DNA from: Cytophagaceae bacterium
GTDB taxonomy: Bacteria > Bacteroidota > Bacteroidia > Cytophagales > Spirosomataceae
Length of the DNA stretch: 64,000 nt
Direction of reading: 5' to 3'
Assembly: GCA_005791165.1 (NCBI GenBank)
Contig: SXXW01000028.1
Location: forward strand, 1 to 64,000
Made by a program: the position numbers and the translations under genes. Shown here one piece after another: positions 1 through 8,580 of the stretch; position 1 is the stretch's first letter; each line of letters opens with the position of its first letter. The notes beneath the pieces were generated by a model, which was given only the letters and a program-made list of their open reading frames with translations, ran no database searches and was not told the origin of the DNA.

Positions 1-1317
1 GTGGTCAACGTGTCCCATGATGGTGACAATCGGCGCACGCGGCAATAAATCTTCTGGCGAATCTTCCACCTCTACTTCAACCGCATCAATCTCCTCTTCC
101 GCAGATACAAAACTTACCTCAAAACTAAATTCATCCGCAATGACCGTTATGGCCTCCGCATCCAAACGCTGGTTGATCGACACAAACATACCCAAACTCA
201 TACACGTCGAAATCACCTCATTAACAGACACATCCATCAATGACGCCAAGTCACTTGCCGAAATAAATTCAGTTACTTTTAAAACTTTGGCTTCTTCATC
301 CTCAGCCATCAAACGCGCTTCCTCTGCCTCTGCACGACCTTTACGTTTCTCTTTTCTCTTCTCAGCACCAAAACTTTGCTTCGCCGACGCACCTTGTAAA
401 CGCGCCATCGTAGCCTTAATTTGCTCCTGAATATCTTTATCGGACAACTCCTCTTTAGAAAGAGGCTTAGCTCCCGGAGCAGCTACTGCTGGTTTTTTAC
501 CAAAATCTTTTCCCTTATTCTGAGTGTTTCCACCTGCAGGTGCAGGACGATTTCCGCCTTCATTAGCCAAAGGTTTTTTCTCCTCCTTAATGATTCGCTT
601 ACGCTTATGCTTATGCCCACCTCCTGAACGATCATTTTCAACTGGCAATTCGATTTTACCTAAAACAGTTAAACCACGTAAAGTCTCTCCCTTCGCTTCA
701 ATCAATTGAAGTAATTCTGGCTCCGCTATGATGGGGTCAACCGTTGGGATAACTTCTTTTACAGGATCCTCAATCACCTTTTCAACCGCTACTGCCGGAT
801 TATCAACCGGGATAGCCTCAGCTTTCTTCACCTCAGCCACTGGCTTTGGTGCCGGCTTTGGTGCCACCTGATGTCCCTTTTTATCTAATTCTATTTTGCC
901 TAAAACCTTTAATCCTATTGGTTTATCTTCCTCTTTTGATTCCTCCACAACAGGAGCCTCTACCTTAGGAACCTCAACAACAGTAGGAATTTCCACAACG
1001 GCTTCCACTACAACAGGAGCAGGAGCCGGTTCAGGCTTTTTCTCCTCAACAATAGGCTCAGGAACCTTTTCTGTAATCGGTTCTGCTACCGGAATTTCGG
1101 CAACAACCTCCAAAGGCTTTACTACCTCTTGAGTTTCCAAAAGTTGGTTAGCGCCAAATTCATTGGCCAATAAAGTCAAAAGCTCGAAATTTAATTTCGC
1201 GTTCGGATTATTATCGACTTTATGGCCCTTAGCAGAAAGAAACTGAAGGATCGTAGACGTTCCCACGTTTATTTGTTTTGCTACAAGGCTTAACCGCATT
1301 GTCTTTTCTTCTGCCAT
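1..1317 (-). CDS. infB: translation initiation factor IF-2, N-terminal part (cut by window edge)
   Basis: IF-2 is the GTPase that brings initiator fMet-tRNA to the 30S subunit. Reading back from the ATG at 1317 gives 439 codons with no stop. The product begins MAEEKTMRLSLVAKQINV, the small IF2 N-terminal helical domain. A long Pro/Val/Ala/Glu-rich linker follows, then a Lys/Arg-rich stretch, a second IF2-N domain and the start of the G domain. The last visible residues are GHVDH, the first half of the P-loop GHVDHGKT, so the whole GTPase core lies outside the window. The linker carries two copies of a short motif (GLKVLGKIEL and GLTVLGKIEL). It is the third gene of rimP-nusA-infB, 44 bases after the nusA stop. 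The identity is certain; completeness of the gene cannot be judged. Confidence 0.97.
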   Translation of the reverse strand, partial: MAEEKTMRLSLVAKQINVGTSTILQFLSAKGHKVDNNPNAKLNFELLTLLANEFGANQLLETQEVVKPLEVVAEIPVAEPITEKVPEPIVEEKKPEPAPAPVVVEAVVEIPTVVEVPKVEAPVVEESKEEDKPIGLKVLGKIELDKKGHQVAPKPAPKPVAEVKKAEAIPVDNPAVAVEKVIEDPVKEVIPTVDPIIAEPELLQLIEAKGETLRGLTVLGKIELPVENDRSGGGHKHKRKRIIKEEKKPLANEGGNRPAPAGGNTQNKGKDFGKKPAVAAPGAKPLSKEELSDKDIQEQIKATMARLQGASAKQSFGAEKRKEKRKGRAEAEEARLMAEDEEAKVLKVTEFISASDLASLMDVSVNEVISTCMSLGMFVSINQRLDAEAITVIADEFSFEVSFVSAEEEIDAVEVEVEDSPEDLLPRAPIVTIMGHVDH

Positions 1318-1361
1318 AAAAAATTAAAATACTATGTAATAAATCTAATTTAATCTAAAAC

Positions 1362-2609
1362 CTATTCAAACTCAGAACGCAAAATAGATAAAATATCCTC
1401 AATCGTCTCTTCCTCTAATTCTGTTCTACGCTCTAACTCTTCTTTAGATAAAGCTAATACCTGTTTTGCTGTATCCAAACCAATTTTATGAAGCTCCGCC
1501 AATACCCAAGCCTCAATCTCATTTGAGAATTCAGACAATTCAACATCCTCATCATCCAACTCATCTTTAGGCACATCACGGAAGACATCGATTTCATAAC
1601 CGACTAATTTACCAGCCAACTTAATATTTTGTCCTCCTCGACCAATCGCCATAGACACTTGGTCAGAATTCAAAAATACGGAAATACGTCGTCGCTCCTT
1701 GTCGATCGTCATCGAATTCAACTTCGCAGGACTTAAGGTACGGGCAACCAACAACTCCAAATTTTCCGTAAAATTAATTACATCTATATTTTCATTTTGT
1801 AATTCACGAACAATTCCGTGAATACGAGATCCTTTCATCCCCACACAAGCTCCAACTGGATCAATTCGGTCATCATAAGATTCAACAGCTACTTTAGCAC
1901 GCTCGCCCGGCTCACGCACAATCTTGCGAATCGAGATCGTTCCATCATAAATTTCAGGAATCTCTTGCTCAAATAAACGCTCCAAAAATACAGGAGAAAT
2001 TCTAGATAATATAATTCTAGGTGTTCCATTCGCCATTTCCACTTTGTGAATAATCGCGCGAATCGTCTCACCCTTTTTAAAACGATCTTTTGAAATCATC
2101 TCAGTTTTAGGCAAAATCAATTCATTGTCATCATTGTCCAATAAAATCAATTCGCGACCTAAAATTTGATATACTTCGGAAGTCACTAATTCGCCAACCA
2201 AATCCTTGTATTTGTCATACAAACTCTCCTTCTCAATATCTTTAATTTTCTGAATCAAAGTTTGACGTGCCGTTTGAACCACCCGACGACCAAAGTCCTC
2301 CAGCTTAATCAACTCAGCTACCTCTTCTCCAATTTCAAAATCTGGCTCGATTAATTTAGCCTCAGCCAATGGAATTTTATCAAAATCCCAGATGTCTTCC
2401 GAGTTATCGTCAACAATCTCCCGAGTTCGCCACATCTCCAAATCTCCACTCTCAGGATTTATAATGACATTAAAATTCTCATCTGATCCAAATTTCTTAC
2501 GAATCATCGTTCTGAAAACTTCCTCCAAAACAGAAATCATCGTCGGTTTGTCAATGTTCTTATCTCGAGCAAAGTCCGAAAATGACGAAATTAATTCAAC
2601 ACTGTTCAT
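1362..2609 (-). CDS. nusA: transcription termination/antitermination factor NusA
   Basis: NusA binds RNA polymerase and nascent RNA, and modulates pausing, termination and antitermination. The 415-residue product has the usual layout: N-terminal polymerase-binding domain (about 1-130), S1 domain (about 135-200, including the GELVTSEVYQILGRELIL region), and two KH domains (about 230-350) with VGACVGMKGSRIHGIVREL and the AIGRGGQNIKLA loop. An acidic tail follows, ending in one helical repeat. The length fits NusA proteins that lack the duplicated acidic repeats of E. coli. It starts 18 bases after the rimP stop and is followed by infB, the conserved gene order in bacteria. It could regulate its own operon through the hairpin upstream of rimP, but that is inference. 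Confidence 0.98.
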   Translation of the reverse strand: MNSVELISSFSDFARDKNIDKPTMISVLEEVFRTMIRKKFGSDENFNVIINPESGDLEMWRTREIVDDNSEDIWDFDKIPLAEAKLIEPDFEIGEEVAELIKLEDFGRRVVQTARQTLIQKIKDIEKESLYDKYKDLVGELVTSEVYQILGRELILLDNDDNELILPKTEMISKDRFKKGETIRAIIHKVEMANGTPRIILSRISPVFLERLFEQEIPEIYDGTISIRKIVREPGERAKVAVESYDDRIDPVGACVGMKGSRIHGIVRELQNENIDVINFTENLELLVARTLSPAKLNSMTIDKERRRISVFLNSDQVSMAIGRGGQNIKLAGKLVGYEIDVFRDVPKDELDDEDVELSEFSNEIEAWVLAELHKIGLDTAKQVLALSKEELERRTELEEETIEDILSILRSEFE

Positions 2610-2627
2610 TGCTATCTTTACGTTTTT

Positions 2628-3104
2628 TTATTGAAATGTTACCTGTACTTTTATTTTATCTACCGCCGCCAACTGAATCCATGAAGATTCTTTGGCAACT
2701 ACTTTTTTATGCTTCACCATTTTTTCTAATAAAACTTCCACCGCCAAATCCGTATAACCCATTAAAACTCCTATCACCGGATCCTCCCCTACTAACCATA
2801 CTTTAATTTGTCGGCCTACATTCTTCTTAAACTGCCAGCCATGGGTCAATGGATAATCCAACCCCGGCGAAGAAACCTCTAAATTATAAGCCTCCTCAAT
2901 CCACTCATTTTCCTCCATGTGATGACCTAATTTCCTGCTCAATAAAGCGCATTCTTCAATCGTCACCCCCTCCTCAGTATCCAGTAATATCGAAATTAAC
3001 GTTCTCCTAGCGCCTATTGTTACTTGTAAGTCAACCAAAAAAATAGGCCCTTTACCCACATAATCTTCAATCCAAACTTTAATTTTTTGATTCAAATCAC
3101 TCAT
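2628..3104 (-). CDS. rimP: ribosome maturation factor RimP
   Basis: RimP assists late maturation of the 30S subunit. The product beginning MSDLNQKIKVWIEDYVG is 158 residues, with the N-terminal alpha/beta domain (GARRTLISILLDTEEGVTIE, then RKLGHHMEE and LEVSSPGLDYPL, all hallmark stretches) and a C-terminal Sm-like barrel. An in-frame ATG at 3125 would add seven residues. That longer start is less likely because it lies in the T-tract of a terminator-like hairpin. First gene of rimP-nusA-infB. Confidence 0.94.
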   Translation of the reverse strand: MSDLNQKIKVWIEDYVGKGPIFLVDLQVTIGARRTLISILLDTEEGVTIEECALLSRKLGHHMEENEWIEEAYNLEVSSPGLDYPLTHGWQFKKNVGRQIKVWLVGEDPVIGVLMGYTDLAVEVLLEKMVKHKKVVAKESSWIQLAAVDKIKVQVTFQ

Positions 3105-3118
3105 CTCTCTAGGGCTAG

Positions 3119-3148
3119 AAAACAAAAAGAGGGATTAAAACCCCTCTT
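3119..3148 (-). terminator. terminator-like hairpin in the rimP leader (possible attenuator)
   Basis: On the minus strand a perfect 7-bp stem (AAGAGGG at 3127-3133 against CCCTCTT at 3142-3148, 8-base loop) is followed by TTTGTTTT. The T-tract exists only in the minus direction. No minus-strand gene ends here, and rimP begins about 15 bases further on. It therefore sits in the leader of the rimP-nusA-infB transcript and could work as an attenuator. Seen: stem and T-tract. Inferred: function. Confidence 0.6.
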
Positions 3149-3168
3149 CATTTCTCAAATTACAAATG

Positions 3169-3202
3169 CAAAGATACGTAAATATTTCAAAATACCAACA
3201 AA
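3169..3202 (-). promoter_or_regulatory. putative Bacteroidota-type promoter for rimP-nusA-infB
   Basis: On the minus strand TATCTTTG (3176-3169) matches the Bacteroidota -7 consensus TAnnTTTG exactly. A TTTG lies 22 bases upstream (3202-3199), where the -33 element is expected. Transcription would start near 3162, leaving only about 14 bases before the hairpin at 3148. Confidence 0.5.
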
Positions 3203-3309
3203 TTATCCAATATCACCCCTTTTGCGCACAAAATGTTGATCATTTTTTAAGAAAAAATTCGTTAATTGCATGTCAAAATCACAAGATTACACAAGAAAAT
3301 TTTTACACT

Positions 3310-4131
3310 ATGGCGTACGGCTTATTAAAAGGGAAACGAGGTATTATTTCAGGAGCATTAAACGAAGATTCGATTGCTTGGAAAATTGCTCAAAGAGCAC
3401 ACGAAGAAGGCGCAACCTTCACATTAACAAATGCTCCCCTAGCCATGCGTATGGGCGAAATCAATAAATTAGCAGAAGAAACCGGTGCCAAGATCATCGG
3501 CGCAGACGCTACGTCCATTGAAGAATTAGAAAACTTATATGACGAATCCATGGAATTCTTGGGAGGTCCCGTTGACTTTGTTTTGCATTCCATCGGCATG
3601 AGTACAAACATCCGAAAAGGCCGTGAATACAGCGATTTGAACTACGAATGGTTCCTAAAATCACTCGACGTTTCAGCTTTATCTTTTCACAAAATGATGC
3701 AAGTCGCTCAGAAAAAAGATGCCATCGCCCAAGGAGGTTCTGTGGTAGCTCTTTCTTACATCGCAGCCCAACGATCATTCCCCGATTATACCGATATGGC
3801 GCAAGCAAAAGCCATGTTAGAATCTATTGCGCGCTCTTACGGATATCATTACGGAAAAGCCAAAGGAGTTCGCGTTAATACCGTTTCTCAATCGCCAACC
3901 AAAACTACGGCTGGAACCGGAATTAGTGGTTTCAATGCTTTTTATGAATATGCAAACCAAATGTCACCATTAGGAAATGCAACCGCAGATGATTGTGCCG
4001 ATTATGTGATTACCTTATTTTCTGATTTAACTAAAAAAATTACGATGCAAAATCTGTTCCATGATGGAGGATTTTCTTGTGTAGGTATTTCAGAAGAAAT
4101 CGTAGAAAAAATGGAACAAGGCCTAAAATAA
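3310..4131 (+). CDS. fabI: enoyl-[acyl-carrier-protein] reductase (NADH)
   Basis: Catalyses the last reduction of each fatty-acid elongation cycle. The start chosen is the ATG at 3310 (MAYGLLKGKRGIISGA), giving 273 residues, the usual FabI length. An upstream in-frame ATG at 3166 would add 48 residues unlike the family and would overlap the opposite promoter. Motifs: the FabI-type variant of the Rossmann entry (GIISGALNEDSIAWKIA), the SYIAAQR tyrosine, and the catalytic Tyr-x6-Lys in YTDMAQAK. It is divergent from rimP. The next gene begins 6 bases after the stop, so the two are probably cotranscribed. Confidence 0.96.
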   Translation: MAYGLLKGKRGIISGALNEDSIAWKIAQRAHEEGATFTLTNAPLAMRMGEINKLAEETGAKIIGADATSIEELENLYDESMEFLGGPVDFVLHSIGMSTNIRKGREYSDLNYEWFLKSLDVSALSFHKMMQVAQKKDAIAQGGSVVALSYIAAQRSFPDYTDMAQAKAMLESIARSYGYHYGKAKGVRVNTVSQSPTKTTAGTGISGFNAFYEYANQMSPLGNATADDCADYVITLFSDLTKKITMQNLFHDGGFSCVGISEEIVEKMEQGLK

Positions 4132-4137
4132 TTCCTC

Positions 4138-4674
4138 ATGATACGTTCGTTCTTGATTATGTTTTCTTGCCTTTGGTTTCTCCAAAGCGCAGTTGCATTT
4201 CCGACAGAACGTTTTCCAATCCCACCAGCATCGGCTAATCGCCTCTTTTACATACAAAGAAGCTCGAACGCCAATACCGTTGTTTATGACGCGAATATTT
4301 TACCTAACAAATCCCTAAATCCCAACCAGCCCGTTCATACCTATTGGATTCGCTATGCTGATAAAGGCCAAAAAGAAGAATTGAATCTCATTCAAAGAAC
4401 CCTGGCCTACGGCTTATATACCCATAAAATCAAAGATGAAATCAATAGCTTTGAGGGGTATTTTTTAGCCTACCGAAAGCGGAAATTTGTTGTCAAATTA
4501 AACGCTAAAAATCAAGCGATCGCCCTGTTTCCGATCAACGGGAAACTTCAGATTTTAGAACGAGTTTTTGTTAGTGTGGATGAGTCTGGCTTTACCCCTG
4601 CTGTGAATTATATCGAATTGTTTGGGAAGGACGAATTGACCAACAAGGACGTTTATGAACGTTTTAAGCCTTAA
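4138..4674 (+). CDS. exported DUF4833-like protein
   Basis: A 178-residue protein with a clear signal peptide (hydrophobic residues about 3-20, cleavage after AVA) and one small mature domain. The FPIPPASANRLFYIQRS start and the VHTYWIRYADKGQKEEL stretch resemble the DUF4833 family as I remember it; the assignment is from memory. No catalytic motif is evident, and DUF4833 has no established function. It lies 6 bases downstream of fabI and ends convergent with the B12 receptor gene. The role is unknown, but the protein should act in the periplasm or at the envelope. Confidence 0.7.
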   Translation: MIRSFLIMFSCLWFLQSAVAFPTERFPIPPASANRLFYIQRSSNANTVVYDANILPNKSLNPNQPVHTYWIRYADKGQKEELNLIQRTLAYGLYTHKIKDEINSFEGYFLAYRKRKFVVKLNAKNQAIALFPINGKLQILERVFVSVDESGFTPAVNYIELFGKDELTNKDVYERFKP

Positions 4675-4744
4675 TTTCTATTCTAAAATTTCATTATTGT
4701 CATCAAATGAATTGGGGAGGAAATTAAATCACCCCCCATCATCA

Positions 4745-6829
4745 TTAAAACTTCCAGAACAAACTCGCTTGAATATTCCTCCCTTGTCCTGTATAACCAT
4801 ATAATTCAACGATTTCTTGGTCCAGGAGATTTTTAGCCATCAGCGATGCATTCAAGTTTTTACTAATTTGATACCCTACTTGCCATTCCGTCCAAAGATA
4901 ATTTTTCAAGACCTTAGGAACAGTTGAGTAAGTCGATTCATCATAAAAATAATCCTTGCGCTCGCCAACAAACTGTGCCATGAATGAAAAATTTAATTTT
5001 GAATTAGCATTGAAAATAACTCGAGCTTGCAATTGATTCGTAGGTCGCCTGATTAAAGAAGAATAAGTAGAATCTTTCCCATCCACTTTATTGAACATCG
5101 TCCCACTTAAATACGTGTAAGAGACATTTCCCGTCCATTTATTTTTTGTAAAACTAAACTCCGCTTCAATGCCCCGAGTATTTTGCTGGGATACATTTCC
5201 ATATTTCCCATAAGGCTCCACCGAGATTGATTGAAATACGATTCCATCTTTTACCTCATTTTGAAACCCGACTAATCGAGCATGGAAATCACCCATGTTT
5301 TGCTCAAGCCCTAATTCAAAGGTTTTTCCTTGCTCCGGCCTTAAAGTTAAATTTCCATAAGGAGAAAATAATTGATACAAAGATGGAGTTTTAAAGCTCG
5401 TATAATAATTAAAAAAGGCTTTGCCAGATTTCGTAAATTTCCAATATGGATTTATGTTGACCGTAGAAAAATCCCCAAAAGTTGATTGACGATTCCACCG
5501 GCCACCAATTTCCACTCCTACATTCGAATTCCACTCTTTTTGAATGGTCAAATAAGCACCAAAAATGGATTGATTTGCAATGCTTTCAGCTAATTTGGGA
5601 GAATCATACCGACCATATCCGCTAACGGAAAAGTCAGATTGTTGGGTCGCTTGATTTTTGTATTCAGCCCCAAAAACATATTCGATTTGCGATAAAAATG
5701 TTCCCTTCAAATAGGCCTCAGCCCCTTGATTAACTCCCTTATACGTAGATTCACTATAATTCGACCAGGCATTTAACGGAATATAGGTAGAATCATTTCG
5801 AAAAACTCGATCAATTAAATCTTGAAAACCTCGAACAAAAAGGTCACCATGCTTTAGTTGATATTGCCATTGCAATCGAATGGAATTAGATTTAGCATTT
5901 GATGTATAGTCTCGATCATCCATAAAAGGTCCCGCGTCTAAATTTCCTTGATAAAATAAGGCTTGATAATTTACGTCGATCAACGACCTTTTTCCGATGG
6001 GCCTAGACCAAGTCGCCGAAAGGGATTGTTGGCGAATCCCATCATTTTCCCCTTTTTTAAGACTATCCTTCGCCGCAGAAAAACCCTCGGTCGAATAATT
6101 TTGCAAAGAAATCCCAAACCTATTTTTTGCCAAACGTGTATTGACTTGAACCTGTGCCGCATGCGTCCCAAATCCGCCTCCCTGAACCAATAATGACCCA
6201 TGGGTCACGTCCTTATCAGACTTTTTGGTGACTAAGTTAATGACGGCCGACATCGCATCGGAACCGTACAAAGTAGATTGTCCCCCTTTAATAATTTCAA
6301 TTTTTTGGATGTTGGCCAAATTAATCAAATTCCAATCCATCACTTGGCTTATATGCGAAGGGTCATTTAATGGGAATCCATCCATCAACAATAACACATG
6401 GCCAGTATTGGCACCTCTAACGTAAATTTCTTGGTTTGAACCCGGCGCGCTGCGCGCGCCTACGACCGAGATCCCCACCTGCTCCTGCAATAATTCACCC
6501 AAACTTTTGCCCAAACTCGCACGTATCTGTTCCTTGGTAATGAGCGTTAGGACTTTGCCCGTGCGGGCCAACTTCCCCGCCAATTTAGGCGCGGAGACTT
6601 CCACTTCCTCTAAAATCGTCACCGTGTCTCTTCCTGATTTAAGTGTTAGATCAGTTAAGGGAGCCGAATCGGGATCCCTCAAAGAAGCATTAATAGGCTT
6701 TAACAGAAACGTGTTTGCCAATACAGAACCAGAATGTAGCATAAACGCAACAGCCAACATAGAACTATACTGTTGCAAAAACACAACGGTCATCCGTGCA
6801 AAACCTTGCACTTTTTTAACAGAAAACAT
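4745..6829 (-). CDS. btuB: TonB-dependent outer-membrane receptor, probable vitamin B12 (BtuB-type) transporter
   Basis: A 694-residue outer-membrane receptor. After a signal peptide (cleavage near SVLANTF) comes a TonB-box-like stretch (DTVTILEEVEVSAPKL). The plug domain (about 95-215) contains SLGELLQEQVGISV, the IYVRGANTGHVLLLMDG motif and IEIIKGGQSTLYGSDAMSAV. A 22-strand barrel follows, ending in the terminal aromatic signature SLFWKF. The cobalamin riboswitch in its leader is the strongest sign of the substrate: corrinoids. No other B12 transport or synthesis gene is in the window. Two ATGs (6829 and 6793, codon 13) could start the protein; the second gives a more compact signal peptide. 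The family is certain, the substrate probable. Confidence 0.88.
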   Translation of the reverse strand: MFSVKKVQGFARMTVVFLQQYSSMLAVAFMLHSGSVLANTFLLKPINASLRDPDSAPLTDLTLKSGRDTVTILEEVEVSAPKLAGKLARTGKVLTLITKEQIRASLGKSLGELLQEQVGISVVGARSAPGSNQEIYVRGANTGHVLLLMDGFPLNDPSHISQVMDWNLINLANIQKIEIIKGGQSTLYGSDAMSAVINLVTKKSDKDVTHGSLLVQGGGFGTHAAQVQVNTRLAKNRFGISLQNYSTEGFSAAKDSLKKGENDGIRQQSLSATWSRPIGKRSLIDVNYQALFYQGNLDAGPFMDDRDYTSNAKSNSIRLQWQYQLKHGDLFVRGFQDLIDRVFRNDSTYIPLNAWSNYSESTYKGVNQGAEAYLKGTFLSQIEYVFGAEYKNQATQQSDFSVSGYGRYDSPKLAESIANQSIFGAYLTIQKEWNSNVGVEIGGRWNRQSTFGDFSTVNINPYWKFTKSGKAFFNYYTSFKTPSLYQLFSPYGNLTLRPEQGKTFELGLEQNMGDFHARLVGFQNEVKDGIVFQSISVEPYGKYGNVSQQNTRGIEAEFSFTKNKWTGNVSYTYLSGTMFNKVDGKDSTYSSLIRRPTNQLQARVIFNANSKLNFSFMAQFVGERKDYFYDESTYSTVPKVLKNYLWTEWQVGYQISKNLNASLMAKNLLDQEIVELYGYTGQGRNIQASLFWKF

Positions 6830-6919
6830 ACATCATGCCCATTTCAGGGCCATAAAAAATGGAAATAAATCGAACGCTCAACCTTAGCCCATCCTCCGTA
6901 GTCCAAGATTAAGTATTAT

Positions 6920-7092
6920 TTAAGGCAGGTCTCCTGACTCATTTTTATTACCTTTCTTACCTTCCCAGTTGCCCAGTGGTCTATTAGAAAAGCATTACAA
7001 AAATTTACAGTTGCGGGGACAGTGCTAGATTTTAACTAGCTTCCCTATTATGTGTTTACTACTTTTTGAAAAGAAGCACACACCCTAAACTG
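6920..7092 (-). promoter_or_regulatory. cobalamin riboswitch
   Basis: Read on the minus strand, the leader of the receptor gene holds the conserved B12-box core actgtccccgcaactgtaa (7023-7005). Upstream of it is an AATAGGGAA stretch, then a GCCACTGGG-like stem (accactgggcaactgggaa), and finally GTCAGGAGACCTGCC (6938-6924), the standard 3' signature of the adenosylcobalamin aptamer. The outer boundaries are approximate. About 90 bases remain between aptamer and start codon. They contain a CCATTT/AAATGG pair (6862-6857 with 6844-6839) and a GCCC/GGGC pair close to the ATG, compatible with control of translation initiation. That last point is inference. Confidence 0.93.
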
Positions 7093-7232
7093 TTGCAAAG
7101 CTAAACGAATTATTACGCATAAAAAAACCGTATTTATATTTAATCAACATCCCGATAAAATTTAAAATGATCCATCAAAAAGTTCCATTTCTCGAAAAAT
7201 CTAAGCTAATTGCCTCATCAATAAAAAAGCAA

Positions 7233-7808
7233 ATGCCTGATCAAATAAGATGTGCCTGGTGTTCAAATGACACCCTTTACCAAGATTACCATGATACGGA
7301 GTGGGGAAAAGAAATGCACGACGATCGTTCACTTTTTGAACTTCTAAGCCTTGAAGGATTTCAATCGGGATTAAGTTGGATTACGATTTTAAGAAAAAGA
7401 ACCCATTTTAGAACGCAATTCGAAAATTTCGACTACACCAAACTGGCCCACTGGACTGAGGAAAAGCAAAACGAAGCGCTCTTAAACCCAAACATTATTC
7501 GAAATAGACTCAAAATACAATCCGTAAAAACGAATGCAATCGCCTTCATGAAAATTCAGGAAAAATTTGGTAGCTTTGATCGATATATTTGGGAATTTGT
7601 GGACTTTAATCCCATCCTAAACCATTTCCATAGCCTAAAGGATTTACCTGTCAGTACCGAAATTTCCGAGAACATGAGTAAATCACTAAAGAAACATGGT
7701 TTCCGATTTGTCGGCCCGACCATCTGTTATTCTTTTATGCAAGCCTCTGGAATGACCATAGATCACACATTAGATTGCTTTTGCCACCCAAAAAACAACC
7801 ATGAATAA
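7233..7808 (+). CDS. tag: DNA-3-methyladenine glycosylase I
   Basis: Removes 3-methyladenine from alkylated DNA. From the ATG at 7233 the product has 191 residues (MPDQIRCAWCSND), the usual Tag length. An earlier ATG at 7167 would add 22 residues foreign to the family. Motifs: CAWC and YHDTEWG at the N-terminus, LEGFQSGLSWITILRKR, and the C-terminal HTLDCFCH, which supplies His and Cys ligands of the structural zinc. The last 8 bases overlap the next gene, which points to translational coupling. Confidence 0.95.
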   Translation: MPDQIRCAWCSNDTLYQDYHDTEWGKEMHDDRSLFELLSLEGFQSGLSWITILRKRTHFRTQFENFDYTKLAHWTEEKQNEALLNPNIIRNRLKIQSVKTNAIAFMKIQEKFGSFDRYIWEFVDFNPILNHFHSLKDLPVSTEISENMSKSLKKHGFRFVGPTICYSFMQASGMTIDHTLDCFCHPKNNHE

Positions 7809-8580
7809 CAGGATAGTCATTATCCCGACCTACAACGAAATCGAAAACATCACAGCCATCATCGAAAAGGTGTTGAGCCTGAAACCGCATTTCAATGTTT
7901 TGATCGTCGACGATGGTTCCCCTGATGGTACGGCCAATGCTGTCAAATTAGCCAAAAAAGAAAACCCTTCCCGTATTTTTATCATCGAAAGAAAAGGGAA
8001 AATGGGACTCGGAACCGCCTATATCGCAGGATTCAAATGGTCCATTGAAAACAATTACGATTTCATTTTTGAAATGGATGCCGATTTTTCACATAATCCT
8101 GAAGACCTTATCCGATTGTTTTACGCCTGCGCAAGTCCCGAAGATTTAAAATCCGAAAAAATTGATCCCGCACACGCCTTATCCGCTGACATGTCCATCG
8201 GATCTCGCTATATCAATGGGGTCAATGTGGTGAATTGGCCCATGGGCCGAGTATTAATGTCCTATTTCGCCGGATTCTATGTTCGATTCATCACCGGAAT
8301 GCCCATTCAAGACGCTACCGCAGGTTTTGTTTGCTACCGAAAAAAGGTGCTAGAAACAATCCCCCTAGATCAAATAAAATTTATTGGCTACGCATTCCAA
8401 GTAGAAATGAAATTCACAACGTGGAAATACAAGTTCAACATCATGGAAGTACCTATTATCTTTACCGATCGAACAAAAGGTACAAGCAAAATGTCCGCCA
8501 ACATATTCAAAGAAGCGATTTTTGGTGTAATCCAACTCAAAATAAATAGCTTATTTAACCGATATCACCGAGCATCATGA
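7801..8580 (+). CDS. polyprenol-phosphate mannosyltransferase (GT2, DPM1-like)
   Basis: A 259-residue family 2 glycosyltransferase of the single-domain dolichol/polyprenol-phosphate mannose synthase type. It has the nucleotide-sugar entry IIPTYNEIENI, VLIVDDGSPDGT, KMGLGTAYIAGFKW, the metal-binding EMDADFSHNP (DxD) and the acceptor loop DATAGFVCYRKK. No C-terminal membrane domain is present. The enzyme should transfer a sugar (mannose or similar) from a nucleotide to a lipid phosphate on the inner face of the cytoplasmic membrane. It overlaps tag by 8 bases and hemJ by 4 (ATGA). Sugar specificity cannot be read from the sequence. Confidence 0.9.
   Translation: MNNRIVIIPTYNEIENITAIIEKVLSLKPHFNVLIVDDGSPDGTANAVKLAKKENPSRIFIIERKGKMGLGTAYIAGFKWSIENNYDFIFEMDADFSHNPEDLIRLFYACASPEDLKSEKIDPAHALSADMSIGSRYINGVNVVNWPMGRVLMSYFAGFYVRFITGMPIQDATAGFVCYRKKVLETIPLDQIKFIGYAFQVEMKFTTWKYKFNIMEVPIIFTDRTKGTSKMSANIFKEAIFGVIQLKINSLFNRYHRAS

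Noticed and set aside
17-1132. Several plus-strand open frames of 60-137 codons with Ser/Thr-rich translations
   Set aside because: They are antisense to infB, whose minus-strand frame is open throughout and matches IF2. Their low-complexity composition is what Glu/Lys/Pro/Val-rich codons give on the opposite strand.
4713-4738. G/C-run hairpin between the convergent DUF4833-like and B12-receptor genes
   Set aside because: The pairing is short and unstable and no T-tract follows in either direction, so I do not call it a terminator.
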